Source: Pseudomonas sp. UBA4194
Lineage (GTDB): Bacteria > Pseudomonadota > Gammaproteobacteria > Pseudomonadales > Pseudomonadaceae
DNA: 38,509 nucleotides
NCBI RefSeq assembly: GCF_002379585.1
Contig: NZ_DFUE01000056.1
Coordinates: 5,074-43,582, forward strand
Direction of reading: 5' to 3'
Position 1 is the first letter of the stretch; the number at the start of each line of letters is the position of its first letter. The position numbers and the translations under genes were made by a program. The notes beneath the pieces are model-generated. The model searched no databases and had not been told where the DNA came from. It saw only the letters and a list, made by a program, of their open reading frames with translations. Positions 23,972 through 32,577 of this stretch are shown piece after piece.

Positions 23972-25426
23972 ATGCACGCGAAAATGACCCGACTACTCAG
24001 CCTGTCCAGCCTTGCTGTCGCCCTGCTCGCCGCCAGCGCCGCGGCCCGCGCTGACGTCCAGGCGCCCGTGTTCACCGCCCAACCGATTTCCGACCTGTGC
24101 CCGGCGGCGGCGGACGCGCGCAACTACACCACGCGCTATCAGCAGAACTTCACCACGCTGGTGCAAGCCAAGGGCGACTGGTTGTTTCGTACCCAGGAAG
24201 ACCTGCGCACCGACTTCAACACCACCCCCGAAGGCTTTCGGCGCATGAAGCAGTTGCACGATGCGTTCAAGAGCAAGGGTGTGGAGCTGGTGGTGGTCTA
24301 CCAGCCGACGCGAGGCCTGGTGAATCGCGAGATGCTGACCGCTGCAGAGAAGGCTTCGTACAACTACGACAAAGCACTGAGCAGCTACAAGGCCATGCTC
24401 GGCAAGTTCGAGCAAATGGGCTACGTGGTGCCGGACCTGTCGCCCTTGACCGACGAGCACCTGCCCGCCTCCACCAAGGGTCGTGAAGATTTCTATTTCC
24501 GCGGTGACCAGCACTGGACGCCGTATGGCGCCATGCGCACGGCGAAGATCGTGGGCGACACGATCAAGAAAATGCCGCAGTTCGACGGCATTCCGACGCG
24601 CGAATACGAGAGCCGTGTGTCGGGCCGCATGGGCAAGAACGGAACATTGCACAACATGGCCGCTCAACTGTGCGGCAATACCTACGCGATTCAATACATG
24701 GATCAGTTCACCACCGAGCCCAAGGGCGAGGCGGCCGATGGCGATCTGTTCGGCGATTCCGGTACCCCGCAGATCACTCTGGTGGGCACCAGCCACAGCG
24801 GCAAGAACTACAACTTCGCCGGTTTCCTGCAGCAGTACACAGGGGCCGACGTGCTCAACGTGGCTTTCCCGGGCGGCGCGCTGGAAGGCGCCATGATCCA
24901 GTACCTGGGCAGCGAGGAATTCCAGAAGACCCCACCCAAGATTCTGGTGTGGGAGTTCTCGCCGCTGTATCGCCTGGACCAGGAATCCGTGTTCCGCCAG
25001 ATGATGGCGCTGCTCGACAATGGCTGTGAAGGCAAGACCGCACAGATGAGCGGCAGCGGCACCGTCAACCCCGGCAAGACCACCGAACTGCTGGTCAACG
25101 GCAAGAACGGCATTATCGACGTGCACAACGGCAACCACCAGATCGACGTTCAGTTCGCCGACCCTTCGGTGAAGACCTTTCAAGCCACCCTCTGGTACCT
25201 CAACGGACGCCACGAGGAAATCAAATTCGAGAAACCGACGACGGCCGATACAGACGGGCGCTTTGCTTTCGAACTGCGTGATGACGCTGACTGGGCCGGG
25301 CAGAACCTGCTCGCCCTGGAAGTTCACGGCTCTACGGAGCCCGGCACCACGCCGCAGAAAGTCGAAGCGAAAGTATGCAAACGCAACGTATTCCCCGGTG
25401 TGACTCAACACACCGCCGGGCTATGA
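23972..25426 (+). CDS. algX: Alginate O-acetyltransferase AlgX (SGNH fold plus carbohydrate-binding domain)
   Basis: A 484-residue periplasmic protein that transfers acetyl groups to mannuronate and is also needed for export. The signal peptide ends ARA (about residue 29). The SGNH-like catalytic set is intact: Asp179 and His181 in RGDQHWTPYG, and Ser274 in GTSHSG. The offset of five from the P. aeruginosa numbering (D174, H176, S269) is constant. A C-terminal carbohydrate-binding module follows from about residue 350 (TTELLVNGKNGIIDVHNGNH). ATG 23972 follows GAGGA just after the algG stop. algL starts 7 bp after the stop. AlgX and AlgJ are related, both carrying the D-x-H-W-T-P motif. Confidence 0.95.
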   Translation: MHAKMTRLLSLSSLAVALLAASAAARADVQAPVFTAQPISDLCPAAADARNYTTRYQQNFTTLVQAKGDWLFRTQEDLRTDFNTTPEGFRRMKQLHDAFKSKGVELVVVYQPTRGLVNREMLTAAEKASYNYDKALSSYKAMLGKFEQMGYVVPDLSPLTDEHLPASTKGREDFYFRGDQHWTPYGAMRTAKIVGDTIKKMPQFDGIPTREYESRVSGRMGKNGTLHNMAAQLCGNTYAIQYMDQFTTEPKGEAADGDLFGDSGTPQITLVGTSHSGKNYNFAGFLQQYTGADVLNVAFPGGALEGAMIQYLGSEEFQKTPPKILVWEFSPLYRLDQESVFRQMMALLDNGCEGKTAQMSGSGTVNPGKTTELLVNGKNGIIDVHNGNHQIDVQFADPSVKTFQATLWYLNGRHEEIKFEKPTTADTDGRFAFELRDDADWAGQNLLALEVHGSTEPGTTPQKVEAKVCKRNVFPGVTQHTAGL

Positions 25427-25433
25427 GGTTCCT

Positions 25434-26561
25434 ATGCGCACTTTAAGCAAGACCGCTCGCACCTGGCTCACGCCAACCCTGCTCAGCCTTGCCTTGTTCG
25501 GCACCGCTGCCCAGGCCGCTGACCTGGTTCCCCCGCAAGGTTATCTGGGCGGGGTGGTCAAACCGAAAAAAGGCGAAGGCAACTTCAGCTGCGCCGCCGT
25601 GCCGACGCCCTATACCCAGAGCCTGCAGTTTCGCAGCAAGTACGAGGGTTCGGACAAGGCGCGCTCGACCCTCAACGAGGCGTCCGAAAAAGCCTTCCGC
25701 GATGCCACCAGTGACATCACCACCATGGAGCGCGGCATCAGCAAGGTGGTCATGCAGTACATGCGCGATGGCCGCCAGGAGCAGCTCGATTGCGCACTGA
25801 ACTGGCTCGGTACCTGGGCCCAGGCCGGGGCGCTGGAGTCCACCGACTTCAACCACACCGGCAAGTCGATGCGCAAATGGGCGCTGGGCAGCATGGCCGG
25901 TGCCTATGTGCAGCTCAAGTTCGCCGAGGGCAAGCCGCTGGCCGCCCATCAGCAACAAGCGCAGCAGATCGAGGCCTGGTTCAGCAAGTTGGCACACCAG
26001 ACCATCAGCGACTGGGACGGCCTGCCGCTGGAAAAAACCAACAATCACTCGTACTGGGCCGCATGGTCGGTGATGGCTGCGGCCGTGGCGACCAATCAGC
26101 GTGATCTGTTTGATTGGGCCATCAAGGAATACAAGGTCGGCGCCAACCAGGTCGATGCCGAAGGCTATTTGCCCAACGAGCTCAAGCGCAAGCAACGCGC
26201 CCTGGCCTATCACAACTATGCCCTGCCGCCGCTGGCCATGATCGCCAGCTTCGCCCAGGCCAATGGTGTGGATGTACGTCCGGAGAACAACGGCGCTCTG
26301 CAACGCCTGGCCAACCGGGTGCTTGAGGGGGCGAAAAACCCCGACGAGTTCAAGGACAAGAACGGCGAGAAGCAGGACATGACCGACCTCAAGGTGGAGA
26401 GCAAGTGGGCCTGGCTGGAACCCTACTGCCAGCTCTACACCTGCAACCCGGACGTGATGGAACGCAAGCATGACGGCCAGCCGTTCAAGACCTTCCGCCT
26501 GGGTGGGGACCTGACACGGGTGTACGACCCCAGTCACGAGAAGGGTGACAAGGGTTCCTGA
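25434..26561 (+). CDS. algL: Alginate lyase AlgL (polysaccharide lyase family 5)
   Basis: A 375-residue periplasmic poly(mannuronate) lyase that degrades polymer left in the periplasm and so keeps it clear during secretion. The signal peptide ends AAQA (about residue 29). The family PL5 catalytic stretch NNHSYWAAWS has Asn203, Asn204 and His205, and the later RKQRALAYHNYALPPL supplies the catalytic Arg/Tyr region. Its length fits P. aeruginosa AlgL (367). It is followed by a 139-bp gap with a strong hairpin and G-tracts before algI, the largest break between two downstream genes of the operon. Confidence 0.96.
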   Translation: MRTLSKTARTWLTPTLLSLALFGTAAQAADLVPPQGYLGGVVKPKKGEGNFSCAAVPTPYTQSLQFRSKYEGSDKARSTLNEASEKAFRDATSDITTMERGISKVVMQYMRDGRQEQLDCALNWLGTWAQAGALESTDFNHTGKSMRKWALGSMAGAYVQLKFAEGKPLAAHQQQAQQIEAWFSKLAHQTISDWDGLPLEKTNNHSYWAAWSVMAAAVATNQRDLFDWAIKEYKVGANQVDAEGYLPNELKRKQRALAYHNYALPPLAMIASFAQANGVDVRPENNGALQRLANRVLEGAKNPDEFKDKNGEKQDMTDLKVESKWAWLEPYCQLYTCNPDVMERKHDGQPFKTFRLGGDLTRVYDPSHEKGDKGS

Positions 26562-26624
26562 TCGGCGCTGAGGGAACCCTTCGATACCGTTCCCGAAGTC
26601 AGCAGCAGAGCAAATATTCAACGT

Positions 26625-26661
26625 CCCCCCAGCCATTGCAGCTGGGGGGGTTTGGGGGGGG
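26625..26661 (+). terminator. C6/G6 hairpin followed by G-runs between algL and algI
   Basis: CCCCCCAGC (26625-26633) and GCTGGGGGG (26641-26649) form a perfect 9-bp stem with a 7-base loop. The G-run of 7 (26644-26650) is followed by TTT and a second G-run of 8 (26654-26661). It lacks the T-tract of a terminator. It could act as an RNA stabiliser or attenuator, or the G-runs could take part in a quadruplex. Confidence 0.5.
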
Positions 26662-26700
26662 CTTGGCCCTCGAGAGCTGGTTCAACAAGGAGAGATCGGG

Positions 26701-28251
26701 ATGGTTTTCTCATCCAATGTGTTTCTGTTCCTGTTCCTGCCGATCTTTCTCGGCTTGTACTACTTGAGCGGAAACCGCTATCGCAACCTGCTGTTGCTGG
26801 TCGCAAGCTATGTGTTCTACGCCTGGTGGCGAGTGGACTTCCTCGCGTTGTTCGCCGCCGTCACCGTGTGGAATTACTGGATCGGCCTCAAGGTGGGCGC
26901 CGCCGGCGTGCGCACCAAGCCTGCGCAGCGCTGGCTGCTCACCGGGGTGATCGTCGACCTGTGCATCCTGGGCTACTTCAAGTACGCCAACTTCGGCGTC
27001 GACAGTATCAACGCGATCATGACCTCCTACGGCCTTGAACCGTTCATCCTGACCCATATCCTGTTGCCGATCGGTATCTCGTTCTACATCTTCGAGTCCA
27101 TCAGCTACATCATCGACGTGTACCGCGGCGACACCCCGGCCACGCGCAACCTGATCGATTTCGCAGCGTTCGTGGCGATCTTCCCGCACTTGATCGCCGG
27201 CCCCGTGCTGCGCTTCAAGGACCTGGCCGACCAGTTCAACAACCGCACCCACACCCTGGACAAGTTCAGCGAAGGGGCCACCCGCTTCATGCAGGGTTTC
27301 ATCAAGAAGGTGTTCATCGCCGATACCCTGGCGGTGGTGGCCGACCACTGCTTCGCCCTGCAGAACCCCACTACCGGCGACGCCTGGCTGGGCGCCCTTG
27401 CCTACACCGCGCAGTTGTACTTCGACTTCTCCGGCTACAGCGACATGGCCATCGGCCTGGGCTTGATGATGGGTTTCCGCTTCATGGAAAACTTCAAGCA
27501 GCCTTACATCAGCCAGTCGATCACCGAGTTCTGGCGACGCTGGCACATCAGCCTCTCGACCTGGCTGCGCGACTACCTCTACATCACCCTGGGCGGCAAC
27601 CGCAAAGGCGTGGTCAAGACCTACCGCAACCTGTTCCTGACCATGCTGCTGGGCGGCCTGTGGCATGGCGCCAACTGGACATACATCATCTGGGGCGCCT
27701 GGCACGGTGCCTGGCTGGCCATCGAGAAAGCCGTGGGCATCAACACCACGCCGCGGGCACTGAACCCGGTGCGTTGGGCCCTGACCTTCCTGTTGGTGAT
27801 CATTGGCTGGGTGATCTTCCGCGCCGAGAACGTACACGTGGCGATGCGCATGTACGGGGCCATGTTCAGCTTCGGCGACTGGTCGCTGAGCGAACTGAAT
27901 CAGGCCAGCCTGACCGGCCTGCAAGTGGCGACCCTGGTGGTGGCTTACCTGACCCTGGCGTTCTTCGGCATCCGTGATCTGTACAGCAATCCGCCGGTGC
28001 CCAAGGCCAAGCCCGAGGTGGTCGAGGCCGATGGCCCTGCCACCGCACAGCCTGGCATGTACCGCGCCACGCCGGGCGATCAGCCCAACGTGCTGGCGGC
28101 CCATGCCCATGGCCATCAGGTGCAGGCCTCGTACTGGACCGTGGACTGGTCCCGTTACGTGATGCGCGCACTGGTGCTGCTGCTGTTCATTGCTTCGATC
28201 CTGAAGCTGTCGGCGCAGAGCTTCTCGCCCTTCCTTTACTTCCAGTTTTGA
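26701..28251 (+). CDS. algI: Alginate O-acetylation membrane protein AlgI (MBOAT)
   Basis: A 516-residue inner-membrane protein of the MBOAT family, thought to carry acetyl groups from a cytoplasmic donor to the periplasmic acetyltransferases. It begins MVFSSNVFLFLFLPIFLGLYY and has many membrane helices. The family motifs are clear: DFSGYSDMAIGLGLMMGFR, EFWRRWHISLSTWLRDYLYI (each within one exon-less frame), and the essential His322 in GGLWHGANW, numbered as in P. aeruginosa. A cytoplasmic or loop stretch rich in Pro/His (around GDQPNVLAAHAHGHQ) lies before the last helix. AAGGAGAG precedes the start. algJ follows within 12 bp. An internal promoter before algI is known in P. aeruginosa and the long gap here allows one. 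Confidence 0.96.
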   Translation: MVFSSNVFLFLFLPIFLGLYYLSGNRYRNLLLLVASYVFYAWWRVDFLALFAAVTVWNYWIGLKVGAAGVRTKPAQRWLLTGVIVDLCILGYFKYANFGVDSINAIMTSYGLEPFILTHILLPIGISFYIFESISYIIDVYRGDTPATRNLIDFAAFVAIFPHLIAGPVLRFKDLADQFNNRTHTLDKFSEGATRFMQGFIKKVFIADTLAVVADHCFALQNPTTGDAWLGALAYTAQLYFDFSGYSDMAIGLGLMMGFRFMENFKQPYISQSITEFWRRWHISLSTWLRDYLYITLGGNRKGVVKTYRNLFLTMLLGGLWHGANWTYIIWGAWHGAWLAIEKAVGINTTPRALNPVRWALTFLLVIIGWVIFRAENVHVAMRMYGAMFSFGDWSLSELNQASLTGLQVATLVVAYLTLAFFGIRDLYSNPPVPKAKPEVVEADGPATAQPGMYRATPGDQPNVLAAHAHGHQVQASYWTVDWSRYVMRALVLLLFIASILKLSAQSFSPFLYFQF

Positions 28252-28262
28252 GCGAGGCGACC

Positions 28263-29411
28263 ATGACCCGTCCGTTACGTATCGTCTACATCGCCGTGTT
28301 CCTGGTGCTGCTGCTGGCCCTGGGCCTGTGGTCGCTGGGCAGCTTTGGCAGCTTCACCCGCACCGAACAGATGACCGTGCTCAACGGCAAGCTGGCCAAG
28401 GCCGTGGAAACCCACTACGACGAAGAGTTTCCGATCAAGCGCCTGGGCACGAACCTGTGGGCCGCGCTGGATTACAAACTGTTCAACGAAGGTCGTCCTG
28501 GCGTGGTGCTGGGCAAGGACCAGTGGCTGTTCACCGATGAAGAGTTCAACCCCATTGCCAACAGTGCCCAGTACCAGGAAGAGAACCTGGCGCTGATCAA
28601 GGGCGTACGCGACACCTTGAAGAAACAGGGCGTGCAATTGGTGCTCGCTATCGTGCCGGCCAAGGCCCGCCTGTACCCCGAGCACATCGGTGACGAAACC
28701 CCGGCCACCCTGCACAAGGACCTTTACCAGCAGTTCCATGCGCAGGCGCAGCAGGCCGGCATTCTGGCACCTGACCTGTTGGCCCCGCTGCAAGGCGCCA
28801 AGGCCAAGGGCCAGGTGTTCCTGCGCACCGACACTCACTGGACGCCCATGGGCGCCGAGGTCGTGGCGCAGAACCTGGGGCAGGTGATCGCCACCCGCAC
28901 CCCGCTCAGCGGCGAGCCGCAGACGTTCGTCACCGAAGCGGCCCAGGCCGAAGCCTACAAGGGCGACCTGACCAGCTTCCTGCCGTTGGACCCGTTGTTC
29001 ACCAACCTGCTGCCCAAGCCGGACGATCTGGCTCAGCGCACCACCAAGGTGTCCGAGGATGGCGGCGCCGAAGGCGGCGACGCACTGTTCGCCGACAGCC
29101 AGGTAGCTGTGGGTCTGGTGGGCACCAGCTACAGCGCCAACCCGCATTGGAATTTCGTCGGCGCGCTGCAGCAGGCGCTGCACAGCGACGTCATCAACTA
29201 CGCCGAAAACGGCCATGGCCCGGTGTTGCCGATGCTCAAGTATCTGCAGACCGAGGCCTTCAAAAACAGCCCGCCACAGGTGCTGATCTGGGAATTCCCG
29301 GAACGTTATCTGCCCATGAAAAACGACCTCAGCGAGTTCGATCCGAACTGGATCGCGCAACTGAAGCAATCGAGCACTAATCAGAACCTGGCCGTAGGCC
29401 AAACCAACTGA
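28263..29411 (+). CDS. algJ: Alginate O-acetyltransferase AlgJ
   Basis: A 382-residue protein anchored by an uncleaved N-terminal helix (IVYIAVFLVLLLALGLWSLG) with its SGNH-like domain in the periplasm. The catalytic residues are Asp190 and His192 in RTDTHWTPMG and Ser289 in GTSYS. It resembles AlgX without the carbohydrate-binding domain. It acts with AlgI and AlgF in acetylating alginate. The frame can be read from TTG 28248, which overlaps the algI stop, but ATG 28263 follows GAGG at 28254-28257 and starts at the membrane anchor. Confidence 0.95.
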   Translation: MTRPLRIVYIAVFLVLLLALGLWSLGSFGSFTRTEQMTVLNGKLAKAVETHYDEEFPIKRLGTNLWAALDYKLFNEGRPGVVLGKDQWLFTDEEFNPIANSAQYQEENLALIKGVRDTLKKQGVQLVLAIVPAKARLYPEHIGDETPATLHKDLYQQFHAQAQQAGILAPDLLAPLQGAKAKGQVFLRTDTHWTPMGAEVVAQNLGQVIATRTPLSGEPQTFVTEAAQAEAYKGDLTSFLPLDPLFTNLLPKPDDLAQRTTKVSEDGGAEGGDALFADSQVAVGLVGTSYSANPHWNFVGALQQALHSDVINYAENGHGPVLPMLKYLQTEAFKNSPPQVLIWEFPERYLPMKNDLSEFDPNWIAQLKQSSTNQNLAVGQTN

Positions 29412-29447
29412 GTCGTCCGCTGGACGGAAACACAGAGGAATAACTAC

Positions 29448-30125
29448 ATGAACACTACTTTCGTACACCGCACTGCCGCTTCCATCGCTACCTCGCGCAT
29501 CGCCAAGGCATGCGCCCTGGCCGCCGGCCTGAGCCTGCTTTCGGTACCGGCTTTCGCTGGCGATGCCGCGCTGTATGGCCCGACCGCACCGAAGGGTTCG
29601 ACCTTCGTGCGTGTCTACAACGCCACCAACGCCGAGGTCAGCGCTACCGTTGGCAATACCAGCCTCAGCGAAGTGCCGGCACTGGGCAGCAGCGACTTCA
29701 GCTTCATGCCCCAGGGCGACTACAGCGCCAAGGTCGGCAGCAACACCCTGCCGGTGAAACTGGCGTCGGACCACTACTACACCATCGTCAACAACACTGC
29801 CGGCGCCCCGCAACTGGTGGAAGAGCCGCCCTTCAAGAACAAGCAGAAATCGCTGGTTCGCGTGCAGAACCTGAGCGACAAATCCCTTTCCCTGAAAACT
29901 GCCGACGGCAAGACCGCGGTGGTTCCGGACGTGGCTGCCAAGGGCCGCGGCGAGCGTGAAATCAACCCCGTGAAAGTCAGCCTGGCGTTGTTCGAAGGCG
30001 ACAAGAAAGTCAGTGACCTCAAGCCTGTCGCACTGGAGCGTGGCGAAGCCGCCGTGCTCTACGTAACGGGCCAGGGCAGCAGTCTGTCGCCGGTCTGGGT
30101 CAAGCGCCCGGTCTCGACGCGCTAA
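29448..30125 (+). CDS. algF: Alginate O-acetyl adaptor protein AlgF
   Basis: A 225-residue periplasmic protein (216 in P. aeruginosa) required for alginate acetylation but without an enzymatic motif. The signal peptide ends PAFA (about residue 37, rather long). The mature start is GDAALYGPTAPKGSTFVRVYNAT. It has two beta-rich domains joined by a short linker near EEPPFKNKQKSLVRVQNLS. It is thought to link AlgJ and AlgX. The gap after algJ is 36 bp, and a hairpin follows before algA. Confidence 0.95.
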   Translation: MNTTFVHRTAASIATSRIAKACALAAGLSLLSVPAFAGDAALYGPTAPKGSTFVRVYNATNAEVSATVGNTSLSEVPALGSSDFSFMPQGDYSAKVGSNTLPVKLASDHYYTIVNNTAGAPQLVEEPPFKNKQKSLVRVQNLSDKSLSLKTADGKTAVVPDVAAKGRGEREINPVKVSLALFEGDKKVSDLKPVALERGEAAVLYVTGQGSSLSPVWVKRPVSTR

Positions 30126-30133
30126 AGGGTACC

Positions 30134-30159
30134 GCCGTCTACCCAGGTGGGTAGCCGGC
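30134..30159 (+). terminator. Intercistronic hairpin between algF and algA
   Basis: GCCG-t-CTACCC (30134-30144) pairs with GGGTAG-c-CGGC (30149-30159) around a 4-base loop. There is no T-tract. It lies in the 102-bp gap between algF and algA and may adjust the level of AlgA, which also serves other GDP-mannose pathways. Confidence 0.5.
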
Positions 30160-30227
30160 ACGGAACAAAAACAACAGAAACGGCAAGCAGCAACAGTCAT
30201 CCCATACGAATATCTAGGAGATACAAC

Positions 30228-31679
30228 ATGATTCCGGTGATCTTGTCAGGTGGTAGTGGCTCCCGTCTTTGGCCGCTTTCGCGCAAACAATTCCCTAAAC
30301 AGTTCCTGGCCCTGACCGGTGAGCACACGCTGTTCCAGCAGACCCTGGAACGCCTGGTGTTCGAAGGCATGGACACCCCCATCGTGGTCTGCAACAAGGA
30401 CCACCGCTTCATCGTCAATGAGCAGCTCAGTCAGTTGAAGCTCGAGTGCCAGGGCATCCTGATGGAACCCTTCGGCCGCAACACCGCGCCGGCCGTGGCA
30501 CTGACCGCCATGAAGCTGGTCAACGAAGGCCGCGATGAGCTGATGCTGGTACTCCCGGCCGACCACGTGATCGACGATCACAAGGCCCTGCAACGCGCCC
30601 TGGCCCTGGCCACCGTGGCTGCCGAGCGCGGCGAAATGGTGCTGTTCGGGGTGCCAGCCACCAAGCCTGAAACCGGCTATGGCTACATCAAGTCCACGGC
30701 CGATGCGCTGCTGCCCGAAGGCGTCAGCCGTGTCTCGCAGTTCGTCGAGAAACCCGACGAAAAACGCGCCGCCGAGTACGTCGAGGCGGGCACCTATTTC
30801 TGGAACAGCGGCATGTTCCTGTTCCGGGCCAGCCGCTTCCTCGAAGAGCTGAAAAAGCACGATCCGGATATCTACGACAACTGCATGCTGACCCTTGAGC
30901 GCAGCAAGAAGGACGGCGACAACATCGAGATCGATGACGCCACCTTCGCCTGCTGCCCGGACAACTCCATCGACTACGCAGTGATGGAAAAAACTCAACG
31001 TGCGTGCGTGGTCCCCCTGTCGGCGGGCTGGAGCGATGTGGGTTGCTGGTCGTCGCTGTGGGACGTTAACGCCAAGGACGCCAACGGCAACGTCAGCAAG
31101 GGCGACGTGGTGATCCAGGACAGCCGCAACTGCATGATCCACGGCAACGGCAAGCTGGTGTCGGTGATCGGCCTGGACAACATCGTCGTGGTGGAAACCA
31201 AGGACGCCATGATGATCGCCCACAAGGACAAGGTCCAAGGCGTGAAGCAGATGGTCGCCACCTTGAACGAGGCCGGGCGCAGCGAAACCCAGAACCACTG
31301 CGAAGTGTACCGCCCCTGGGGCTCGTACGATTCGGTGGACATGGGCGGCCGCTTCCAGGTCAAGCATATCTCGGTCAAGCCAGGCGCCTGCCTGAGCCTG
31401 CAGATGCACCACCACCGCGCCGAGCACTGGATCGTGGTGTCGGGCACGGCTGAGGTCACCTGTGACGAGAACGTGTTCCTGCTGACCGAGAACCAGTCGA
31501 CCTACATTCCAATTGCGTCGGTGCACCGCCTGCGCAACCCGGGCAAGATCCCGCTGGAAATCATCGAGGTGCAGTCCGGTAGCTACCTGGGTGAAGACGA
31601 CATCGAGCGTTTCGAAGACATCTACGGTCGCTCGACGCCGATCGAACGTGGCGTGTCGGTGAAAACCATCGCCCAGTAA
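30228..31679 (+). CDS. algA: Mannose-1-phosphate guanylyltransferase / mannose-6-phosphate isomerase AlgA
   Basis: A 483-residue bifunctional cytoplasmic enzyme (481 in P. aeruginosa). The C-terminal domain turns fructose-6-phosphate into mannose-6-phosphate, and the N-terminal domain turns mannose-1-phosphate plus GTP into GDP-mannose, so it does the first and third steps of precursor supply (AlgC, elsewhere, does the second). The pyrophosphorylase signature GGSGSRLWPLSRKQFPKQF is at about 9-27 and FVEKP near 171. The isomerase cupin motif QMHHHRAEHWIVVSG is near 391. The frame is open upstream to 30147, but ATG 30228 after AGGAGA is the conserved start. It is the last gene of the alginate operon and is followed by a strong terminator. 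Confidence 0.97.
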   Translation: MIPVILSGGSGSRLWPLSRKQFPKQFLALTGEHTLFQQTLERLVFEGMDTPIVVCNKDHRFIVNEQLSQLKLECQGILMEPFGRNTAPAVALTAMKLVNEGRDELMLVLPADHVIDDHKALQRALALATVAAERGEMVLFGVPATKPETGYGYIKSTADALLPEGVSRVSQFVEKPDEKRAAEYVEAGTYFWNSGMFLFRASRFLEELKKHDPDIYDNCMLTLERSKKDGDNIEIDDATFACCPDNSIDYAVMEKTQRACVVPLSAGWSDVGCWSSLWDVNAKDANGNVSKGDVVIQDSRNCMIHGNGKLVSVIGLDNIVVVETKDAMMIAHKDKVQGVKQMVATLNEAGRSETQNHCEVYRPWGSYDSVDMGGRFQVKHISVKPGACLSLQMHHHRAEHWIVVSGTAEVTCDENVFLLTENQSTYIPIASVHRLRNPGKIPLEIIEVQSGSYLGEDDIERFEDIYGRSTPIERGVSVKTIAQ

Positions 31680-31695
31680 CCGTCGGTTGCACTCC

Positions 31696-31751
31696 GCCCC
31701 CTGCCTGAGCGCCGCGTTCCCATCCGCGGCGTTCAGGCCGGGGGCTTTTTT
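31696..31751 (+). terminator. Rho-independent terminator of the alginate operon
   Basis: The stem GCCTGAGCGCCGCG (31703-31716) / CGCGGCGTTCAGGC (31725-31738) has one G-T pair and is lengthened by GCCCCC/GGGGGC outside, followed by six T (31746-31751). This is the only hairpin in the operon with a full T-tract. Confidence 0.9.
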
Positions 31752-31823
31752 GTGCGCGCACGCACACTGCAATGCCTGAAAATCGATACCGTCAGGTCCG
31801 GCGCCATCGCGGGTAGAACCCGC

Positions 31824-31981
31824 TCCCACAGGGGATATGCGTCCGAAGGTACGTTGTGGGAGCGGGTTCTACCCGCGATGAGGCCCACATCGGCACCCCA
31901 CCTCCCACAGGGGATATGCGTCCGGAGTTCCCCTGTGGGAGCGGGTTCTACCCGCGATGAGGCCCACATCGGCACCCCACC
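31824..31981. repeat. Tandem duplication of a 79-bp unit containing REP sequence
   Basis: Two direct copies, starting at 31824 and 31903, share TCCCACAGGGGATATGCGTC at their start and GCGGGTTCTACCCGCGATGA followed by GGCCCACATCGGCACCCC at their end; they differ in a few bases in the middle. A further inverted REP arm (cgcgggtagaacccgctccc) precedes them at about 31808-31827. The stretch 31752-32039 holds no gene I can support beyond this. Confidence 0.8.
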
Positions 31982-32039
31982 TCCCCATGACACCCCACAT
32001 TGGTTACGATACCCCACCCCCAGCCAAGACCTGACCCCC

Positions 32040-32504
32040 ATGTTCATCGGCATCTTCCTCGTCCTCACCTGGTTCGTCCTGCTCATCCGCTACCCGTCCA
32101 AGGCCCTGCCGATCTCTGGCGCCGCCCTGTTCAGCCTGGCGCTGGTAGCACTGTGGGTGGTGTGGATGGACAACCGCGAAGCGCACCAGTTGGCGCGCCT
32201 GGAAATGCGCATCGCCTACGACCCGCAGGGCTGCCCCGCCGACCGCCCACTGCGCTTGAACCTGAACAACGGCAACAGCGTGCCGATGCTCGAACTGCAA
32301 TGGCAGGTCGCCGCCTACGCCCCGGGTGAAAACGTCAATCTGGCCGAAAACCTCTACACCGCGCCGCGCTACCGCGGCCCCGGCGAGCTGCAAGCCGGCG
32401 CCGACTGGCAGGACTGCCTGCCACTGCCCGCATTACGGCCCGGCTACCGCCCGCAAACCCTGGAATTCCGTGCCGAGCGCCTGCAAGGCAGCTTCTCCAA
32501 GTGA
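32040..32504 (+). CDS. Small membrane-anchored protein of unknown function
   Basis: 154 residues starting MFIGIFLVLTWFVLLIRYP. Two hydrophobic segments (about residues 2-16 and 20-43, the second ending ALVALWVVWMD) suggest a double-helix anchor or one helical hairpin. A soluble domain of about 110 residues follows with DPQGCPADRPLRLNLNNGNSV and a second cysteine in WQDCLPLPALRPGY; the two cysteines could form a disulfide. The composition of the C-terminal part looks like a small beta-rich fold. Similar small proteins occur near efflux genes in Pseudomonas and are sometimes labelled multidrug transporter, but nothing in the sequence shows transport activity. ATG 32040 was chosen because upstream sequence is the REP duplication. 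It converges with the efflux operon. Confidence 0.7.
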   Translation: MFIGIFLVLTWFVLLIRYPSKALPISGAALFSLALVALWVVWMDNREAHQLARLEMRIAYDPQGCPADRPLRLNLNNGNSVPMLELQWQVAAYAPGENVNLAENLYTAPRYRGPGELQAGADWQDCLPLPALRPGYRPQTLEFRAERLQGSFSK

Positions 32505-32511
32505 TGGAGAT

Positions 32512-32541
32512 TCCCTGTGGGAGCGGGTTCTACCCGCGATA
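32512..32541. repeat. Single REP arm after the small membrane protein gene
   Basis: cctgtgggagcgggttctac followed by ccgcgatagg matches the repeat unit at 31855-31880 and 31930-31960. It lies between the two convergent genes. Confidence 0.7.
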
Positions 32542-32577
32542 GGGCCAAAATGGACAGCACATTTCTCGGCCCTTTTT
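32541..32577 (+). terminator. Terminator of the small membrane protein gene
   Basis: AGGGCC (32541-32546) pairs with GGCCCT (32568-32573), with an inner AAATG/CATTT stem, followed by TTTT (32574-32577). The T-run overlaps the stop codon of the convergent HlyD-type gene. Confidence 0.6.
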
